From Deltaproteobacteria bacterium (GTDB lineage Bacteria; Myxococcota; B64-G9), in the NCBI GenBank assembly GCA_003647095.1, contig QMME01000040.1, positions 1-17,566 on the forward strand: a stretch of DNA of 17,566 bases, read 5' to 3'. A model generated the notes under the pieces. That model saw only the letters and a list, made by a program, of their open reading frames with translations, had not been told where the DNA came from and made no database searches. Below are positions 13,757 through 17,566 of the stretch, in pieces. Position numbers and translations under genes: made by a program. The number at the start of each line of letters is the position of its first letter. Positions within the stretch are counted from its first letter, which is position 1.

Positions 13757-15715
13757 TCACCAGGCCACTTCCAGGGTGGCCTTGGAACGCAGCACCCCCC
13801 AGAACTGTTCCGGGTCGCGCTCGCCGCGCCACTGGTCCTTGTACAGGTACTCCAGGTAGTAGCGCAGCGACGCCCCGCCGTAGGTGAAAGAGACCACCAG
13901 GAAGGGTTTCACCTTGGTGGTCTGGTACCAGGCGTAGCCGCGGGCGGGGCTGCCGTCTCGGTTCTTCTCGTCCCACCAGTCGAACTGGGCTCCCAGGCGT
14001 ACCTTGAGGGTGTCGCTGAGCGGGTAGGCCAGCGACAGCCGGCCGATGGTGATGTTGCCGGAGTAGTCGTCGTCCGCGCGCGAGGTGTCCCGGCCGTCGC
14101 GATCGACGATCTGCTTGAGCTTGGCCTCCAGCTCCAGCCCGCGGCCGATGTCGAACTGGTAGCCGGCCCAGAGCACGGCGATGATGGTGTAGCGGTCCTG
14201 GTCCTCGCGGAAGACGCTGCGGGGATCGCGACCGCGGTCGATGCTCTTGGGGTTGGCGTAGTCCCACAGATCGGTGTCGGTGTAGCCGTCGGAGTAGAGG
14301 AAGGAAGGATAGACCGGGTCGCCCACGCAGTTGTCGCAGTCGTAGACGCGGCGGTTCTGGGCGTTGGTGTTGTAGCCGATGAAGGTGCCCTCGAGCTTGA
14401 GGCTCAGCTCGCCGACGAGGTACTCCAGCAGCAGGGTGCCGCCCTGCCAGCCGATGCAGGACTCGTAGAAGGCCTCGTCGAAGTCCATGAACTCGTTGGC
14501 CAGGTTGAGGGTGGGCAGCTGCCCGCCCTCGATGAGGCCGTCGGTGAGCAGCACGTCGTCCTCGCGCCGGGCGCCGAAGGTCGAGGTCCAGTGCTGGCCG
14601 ATGTAGAAGCCCTCGGCCTTGATGCCCAGGTCTTCCACCCCGAAGGCGTCGAGCAGGTTCAGGCGCACCACCGCGGCGAAGTCGTGCACGTCGCCCCAGA
14701 TCATGGGATAGACGCCCTGGTTCTGGGCCACGCCGTTGGCGGCGTAATCCTCGTTGATGTCCGAGAGGCTGAAGCCGCCCAGGAAGTTCACCAGCAGGTC
14801 GTCGAGCGGCTCCAGCTCCCCCGCCAGCGTCACCACGGCGTTGGTGTAGCGCGAGGCCAGGTCGACGTTGTGATCCGGGCAGCGGGCGTCGTCGTCGGGA
14901 TGCTGGTTGCAGTAATCCTGGTCGGCGGGGTTCAGGGTGCCGGTGGCATCGGGGTCGTAGAGATCGGCCTCGACGTCCAGGCTGACCATCCCGGTCAGCT
15001 CGAGCCGCAGCCAGTCGGCCGGCTGGCTGGTGAGCTTGAGTGCGTAGGCCCAGTCTTCGGTCCAGAAGGGATCGACCACCCGGGAGTCCGGGTAGAGGTC
15101 CTCTCCCAGGCCGGTGGACCAGTTCGGCCCCACCCACAGCTTGGGCAGCGCTATCACCCCCAGGTGGTAGGTGAGCTTCTCGTCCAGGGGTCTGCCCTGC
15201 ACGAAGATGCCCTTGGCGTTGTCGCGGTCGATGTAGCGGATCTTGCCCACCGTCCAGGCGTTGAACATGGAAAGGTCGGACGAGCCCACCAGGATGCTGG
15301 AGACCCCGGGGAAGGGATCGGACATGCGCACCCAGTAGCCGCGCAGCTTCATGTACTCGGCGTGATCCAGCCCCAGGCTCTCGCCGGAGGTGTTGGGGTT
15401 GCTGTAGCGCAGGTTGCCGTTTTCCCAGAAGTCGTGCCAGGTGGAGCCGAAGCGGCTCTTGATGCGCACGCCGGCGTCGACGACGTCCGAGACCGAGCCC
15501 TTGATGGTCAGCTCGAACTCGGTACCGACACCGTTGTCGCCGGAGAAGTTCTCCGTCCAGAAGGGATTGCCGTAGCTGAGCACCCCCATGGAGGCGTTGT
15601 TGCGGTAGAGCCACTTGGTGTAGATCTTGCCGCTCAAATCGAAATTGGCCGACTCCGCGCCCGCCCTGCCGGCCGCGGCGGCCAGGATGAGCAGAACCAG
15701 TGAGTACCTTTTCAT
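13757..15715 (-). CDS. Outer-membrane beta-barrel protein, porin-like (652 aa)
   Basis: The frame is open further upstream, but the ATG at 15715 begins a clear signal peptide (MKRYSLVLLILAAAAG..., cleavage near AGA-ES) and is preferred over the earlier start, which overlaps the upstream gene. The mature protein alternates hydrophobic and polar residues in many predicted beta-strands rich in aromatic residues and ends in LEVAW. The terminal aromatic is the classical C-terminal signature recognised by the BAM machinery. Long loops carry Asp-rich and Cys-containing segments (YDCDNCVGD; YCNQHPDDDARC). It has no plug or TonB box that I can see. It probably forms a channel or a surface barrel in the outer membrane. 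It lies 25 nt downstream of the glucodextranase-C-like gene and 10 nt upstream of the lipoprotein gene. The substrate is unknown; a saccharide is inferred from its neighbours. Confidence 0.82.
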   Translation of the reverse strand: MKRYSLVLLILAAAAGRAGAESANFDLSGKIYTKWLYRNNASMGVLSYGNPFWTENFSGDNGVGTEFELTIKGSVSDVVDAGVRIKSRFGSTWHDFWENGNLRYSNPNTSGESLGLDHAEYMKLRGYWVRMSDPFPGVSSILVGSSDLSMFNAWTVGKIRYIDRDNAKGIFVQGRPLDEKLTYHLGVIALPKLWVGPNWSTGLGEDLYPDSRVVDPFWTEDWAYALKLTSQPADWLRLELTGMVSLDVEADLYDPDATGTLNPADQDYCNQHPDDDARCPDHNVDLASRYTNAVVTLAGELEPLDDLLVNFLGGFSLSDINEDYAANGVAQNQGVYPMIWGDVHDFAAVVRLNLLDAFGVEDLGIKAEGFYIGQHWTSTFGARREDDVLLTDGLIEGGQLPTLNLANEFMDFDEAFYESCIGWQGGTLLLEYLVGELSLKLEGTFIGYNTNAQNRRVYDCDNCVGDPVYPSFLYSDGYTDTDLWDYANPKSIDRGRDPRSVFREDQDRYTIIAVLWAGYQFDIGRGLELEAKLKQIVDRDGRDTSRADDDYSGNITIGRLSLAYPLSDTLKVRLGAQFDWWDEKNRDGSPARGYAWYQTTKVKPFLVVSFTYGGASLRYYLEYLYKDQWRGERDPEQFWGVLRSKATLEVAW

Positions 15716-15740
15716 GGACGGTCCCGCCCGCGCCCGTGCT

Positions 15741-16547
15741 TCAGGGATAGACCATCTGCAGCACGGCCGGCTTGCCGCAGGAGTATTTCGAGAGCATCTG
15801 GTGCTGCAGGTCGATCTCCTGCTGGTCACCGCGGGCCGAACCGGCCAGCAGGTCGATCACGTGCGGATCGCAGTCGTCGTCGCGGCCGCCGCCGAAGCGG
15901 TGGGGCCCGCCCGTCTGGTTGACCTTGCGGGTGAGCAGGTCGCTCTTGGCCGGGTAGCCCTCGTTCGACTGCATCACCAGCTGCCAGCCCCAACCGGCGG
16001 CGGGCGAGCCCAGGTCGCGCTTGGCCACGGTGGCGATGAGCTTCCTGCCCGAGGCCTTGACCTTGAGGGGCAGGACGATGTCGGCCGCGAGCGCCTTGGC
16101 CTTCTGCTGGATCTCGGACTTGAGCCGGGTGTTGCCCTGGGGGCTTATGATCACCACCTTCTCCCAGGCACTGTCCGGGGCGAAGACCACGTTCAGGCCG
16201 GGAATGCCCTCGGTGTGGCCGGAACCCTTTCGGTGATCCTGGTCGACGAACAGGAAGGCCATCTGCAGGGAGAAGCCGTTGCCGCGCACCGGCCAGTCGC
16301 GCGAGTGCCAGGGATCCTTCACCCGGGCCTTCAGGTGCAGCTTTATCTTCAGCTTGTCGCCCTTGTCCTGGATCTCCACCTTGGTGACGTCGAAGGAGCC
16401 GGGGAGGTATTCCGGGGCGGTGGGATAGCTGTAGCCGCCGGGGCCGTCGTCGTCGCCGGCGGGATCGTTGAGGACGATATCGGCGGCCCGGGCCGGCAGC
16501 ACCGCCAGCAACCCTGCCAGCAGGGCAAGATATCCAAGGGTTTTCAT
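15741..16547 (-). CDS. Secreted glucodextranase C-terminal-type carbohydrate-associated protein
   Basis: This is a 268-residue stand-alone protein with a signal peptide (MKTLGYLALLAGLLAVLPARA, cleavage before DIVLND). It has the pattern of the glucodextranase C-terminal domain family (PF09985 type): DPAGDDDGPGGYSYP near the mature N-terminus, PGSFDVTKVEI, GIPGLNVVFAPDSAWEKVVII in the middle, and GGGRDDDCDPHVIDLLAG and 'L..YSCGKPAVLQMVYP' near the end. In glucodextranases and amylopullulanases this module accompanies a catalytic domain and is thought to bind carbohydrate or the cell surface. Here no hydrolase is attached or adjacent. The ATG at 16547 has AAGGAGGAG 4-6 nt upstream. It is the first gene of the operon and follows a near-consensus promoter. 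Periplasmic or surface localisation is inferred. Confidence 0.85.
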   Translation of the reverse strand: MKTLGYLALLAGLLAVLPARAADIVLNDPAGDDDGPGGYSYPTAPEYLPGSFDVTKVEIQDKGDKLKIKLHLKARVKDPWHSRDWPVRGNGFSLQMAFLFVDQDHRKGSGHTEGIPGLNVVFAPDSAWEKVVIISPQGNTRLKSEIQQKAKALAADIVLPLKVKASGRKLIATVAKRDLGSPAAGWGWQLVMQSNEGYPAKSDLLTRKVNQTGGPHRFGGGRDDDCDPHVIDLLAGSARGDQQEIDLQHQMLSKYSCGKPAVLQMVYP

Positions 16548-16586
16548 GCGCTCCTCCTTGTCGATGGGCTGGTTCGGTCGAGCGGC

Positions 16587-16616
16587 ATTCTAGGAGCTTG
16601 CTTCGCGAACTGTCAA
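16587..16616 (-). promoter_or_regulatory. Near-consensus promoter of the barrel operon
   Basis: On the minus strand a perfect TTGACA (16611-16616) and TAGAAT (16587-16592) are separated by 18 bp. The predicted leader is about 33 nt, ending in AAGGAGGAG and the ATG at 16547. Confidence 0.7.
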
Positions 16617-16661
16617 CCGGACACTTCACTTGTCAAAATGCCGGATATCTTGACGTGTCAA
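16611..16661. repeat. Three TTGACA/TGTCAA copies upstream of the barrel operon
   Basis: TGTCAA occurs at 16611-16616, 16631-16636 and 16656-16661 (spacing 20 and 25 bp). The last is part of TTGACGTGTCAA (16650-16661), a near-perfect inverted repeat. These may be stacked promoters or a regulator site. Confidence 0.45.
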
Positions 16662-16777
16662 CAACACCGGCAACCCCGGCCCCCCCCGCCATCCTTCGCG
16701 CCGGCAACAGCGCATTTCTGTTTTCGTGGCAGGGGAGGGGACTTCCAGCGAAACGGCGAGCCGGCGCTCCCGGTCAC

Positions 16778-16808
16778 TTGCTGCTAGCATGATATCCGTG
16801 CTATCATG
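16778..16808 (+). promoter_or_regulatory. higBA promoter with overlapping operator-like inverted repeat
   Basis: TTGCTG (16778-16783) and TATCAT (16802-16807) are separated by 18 bp. CATGATA (16788-16794) and TATCATG (16802-16808) form a perfect 7-bp inverted repeat with a 7-nt gap, covering the -10. This is a typical place for binding of the antitoxin HigA. The -10 ends only 6 nt before the higB ATG. Confidence 0.6.
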
Positions 16809-16813
16809 TCATC

Positions 16814-17107
16814 ATGATCAAGTCCTTCGCGAGCCCGGGAACGGAGGATATTTTCAACGGTCGCAACACCAGGGAGGCTCGCAGGACATGCCCACGGGGA
16901 CTGTGGCGCGCGGCAGCGAGAAAACTGGAGCAGCTCGATTCGGTCGGCCTCCTGGACGAGTTACGCATCCCTCCCGGAAACCGGCTGGAGTCCCTGTCGC
17001 GGGAGAGGAAGGGCCAGCATAGCATTCGCATCAACGATCAGTACCGGGTGTGTTTCGTGTGGACCCCGGATGGACCCGCGGAGGTAGCGATCGTTGATTA
17101 CCACTGA
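16814..17107 (+). CDS. higB: HigB-family type II toxin (RelE superfamily mRNA interferase)
   Basis: This 97-residue toxin is expected to cleave mRNA at translating ribosomes and to be neutralised by HigA. The sequence shows the family's pattern: MIKSFASPGTEDIFNG at the start, LDELRIPPGNRLESL in the middle, and KGQHSIRINDQYRVCF with IVDYH at the end, where the basic and aromatic residues of the active site lie. It is slightly longer than the usual 92-93 residues because of a short insertion near residue 25 (TCPRGLW). The ATG has no Shine-Dalgarno sequence and lies 7 nt after the -10 hexamer, so the transcript may be leaderless. It precedes its antitoxin gene by 15 nt, the toxin-first order typical of higBA. 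Confidence 0.92.
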   Translation: MIKSFASPGTEDIFNGRNTREARRTCPRGLWRAAARKLEQLDSVGLLDELRIPPGNRLESLSRERKGQHSIRINDQYRVCFVWTPDGPAEVAIVDYH

Positions 17108-17117
17108 GAGGAGAGGG

Positions 17118-17129
17118 GTATCATGATAC
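17118..17129. promoter_or_regulatory. 12-bp palindrome over the higA start codon
   Basis: GTATCATGATAC is a perfect palindrome containing the ATG of higA (17123-17125). Its core shares TATCATG and CATGATA with the operator half-sites upstream of higB, so it may be a second antitoxin-binding site or an RNA structure element. Confidence 0.45.
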
Positions 17130-17431
17130 GAGTGCCGACAAACCGGGAGCCGATCCATCCGGGCGAGATGCTTCTTGAAGAATTCCTCAAGCCGCTGCAT
17201 CTTTCGCAACGGGATCTGGCCAAGGAAATCCGGGTGCCGTACCAGCGAATCAATGAGCTGGTCAACCGCCGCCGCGGCATCACGCCGGCAACCGCCCTCC
17301 GGCTGGCGAAATTTTTCGGAAACACCCCCGGTTTCTGGATGAATCTGCAACTCCGCTGGGACCTGTATCACGCCCAGCAGAACGAGGCGCAAGCACTCCG
17401 GAGCATAAGGCCCATGAAGAAGGCCGGCTGA
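17123..17431 (+). CDS. higA: HigA-family antitoxin, helix-turn-helix (XRE type)
   Basis: This 102-residue protein has the HigA signature IHPGEMLLEEFLKPLHLSQRDLA at about residues 11-33, then an XRE-type helix-turn-helix (about 26-75: LAKEIRVPYQRINELVNRR, TPATALRLAKFFGNTPGFW) and a C-terminal stretch 'NLQLRWDLYHA' that probably contacts the toxin. It binds and inactivates HigB and represses its own operon. The ribosome-binding site is GAGAGGAGAGGGG, 4 nt or more upstream of the ATG, which is inside a palindrome. No promoter of its own is seen. Confidence 0.93.
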   Translation: MIRVPTNREPIHPGEMLLEEFLKPLHLSQRDLAKEIRVPYQRINELVNRRRGITPATALRLAKFFGNTPGFWMNLQLRWDLYHAQQNEAQALRSIRPMKKAG

Positions 17432-17566
17432 GCACGGCTTACCTGCACAAGCGAAAACTCTTTCGACTGTCCAACGTACACACCATAACACCCAGTAATA
17501 CATATACATGCATGTATGCAGCAGGGTGTCGAAAAAACGCCCGGAGCCCCGGCATTGCCCGTTCGG
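17432..17566. other. Non-coding right end with 14-bp palindrome
   Basis: No gene is seen here. ATACATGCATGTAT (17504-17517) is a perfect palindrome in an AT-rich patch that stands out from the GC-rich window. It lies between ACACCC (17488-17493) and GGGTGT (17524-17529), which are complementary, so a longer nested hairpin is possible. Confidence 0.5.
17532..17553 (-). terminator. Possible terminator of a gene entering from the right
   Basis: Read on the minus strand, GCCGG (17553-17549) pairs with CCGG (17544-17541) around a 4-nt loop, followed by GCG and TTTTTT (17537-17532). The stem is short, so this is a modest call. It would end a minus-strand gene outside the window. Confidence 0.35.

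Noticed and set aside
13703..15703. 666-codon open frame antisense to the barrel gene
   Set aside because: High GC removes stop codons on the opposite strand; the Val/Gly/Ala-rich product has no recognisable domain, while the minus strand has a signal peptide and a barrel signature.
16961..17509. 182-codon minus-strand frame across higBA
   Set aside because: The plus strand has two well-recognised family members here; the antisense product is unrecognised.

Overview
The window is GC-rich DNA densely packed with genes. It fits a Gram-negative bacterium of the Myxococcota/Desulfobacterota type (the former Deltaproteobacteria). Pointers are lipoproteins built from long arrays of cysteine-rich repeats of the myxobacterial kind, a class III adenylate cyclase, HD-GYP signalling, lipobox lipoproteins and an outer-membrane beta-barrel. 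No rRNA, tRNA, CRISPR array or insertion sequence was seen. The taxonomic guess is inference.

Layout. 1-3088, minus strand: a secreted protein cut by the left edge (surface beta-domain, lamin-tail domain, Cys-rich repeats) and a PQQ-type beta-propeller lipoprotein. 3325-6744, plus: a 1139-residue lipoprotein made mostly of three tandem Cys-repeat families with periods of 43, 48 and 46 residues. 6814-9012, minus: a CHASE2 adenylate cyclase. 9147-11294, plus, divergent from the cyclase: a two-gene operon of a GAF/HD-GYP protein and a diacylglycerol-kinase-family lipid kinase. 11317-12668, minus: the spermidine pair speD-speE, with overlapping ATGA stop/start, a TTG start for speD and an unusual leader containing a possible short ORF. 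13018-16547, minus: a three-gene operon coding for a glucodextranase C-terminal-type protein, a 652-residue beta-barrel and a small lipoprotein with a starch-binding-like fold and calcium-type Asp motifs. It has a near-consensus promoter and an intrinsic terminator. 16814-17431, plus: a higBA toxin-antitoxin module. 17432-17566: non-coding, with a perfect 14-bp palindrome and a possible minus-strand terminator for a gene beyond the right edge.

How the genes work together. Two blocks look like cell-surface investment: the Cys-rich and propeller proteins on the left, and the barrel operon on the right, which looks like a glycan-binding or glycan-uptake assembly without an enzyme. The middle holds second-messenger signalling (cAMP synthesis, probable c-di-GMP hydrolysis, lipid phosphorylation) and polyamine synthesis. 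The best candidates for something undescribed are the barrel operon, the leader of speD, and the three-array lipoprotein. Several promoters in the window share an 18-bp spacer between good -35 and -10 boxes.
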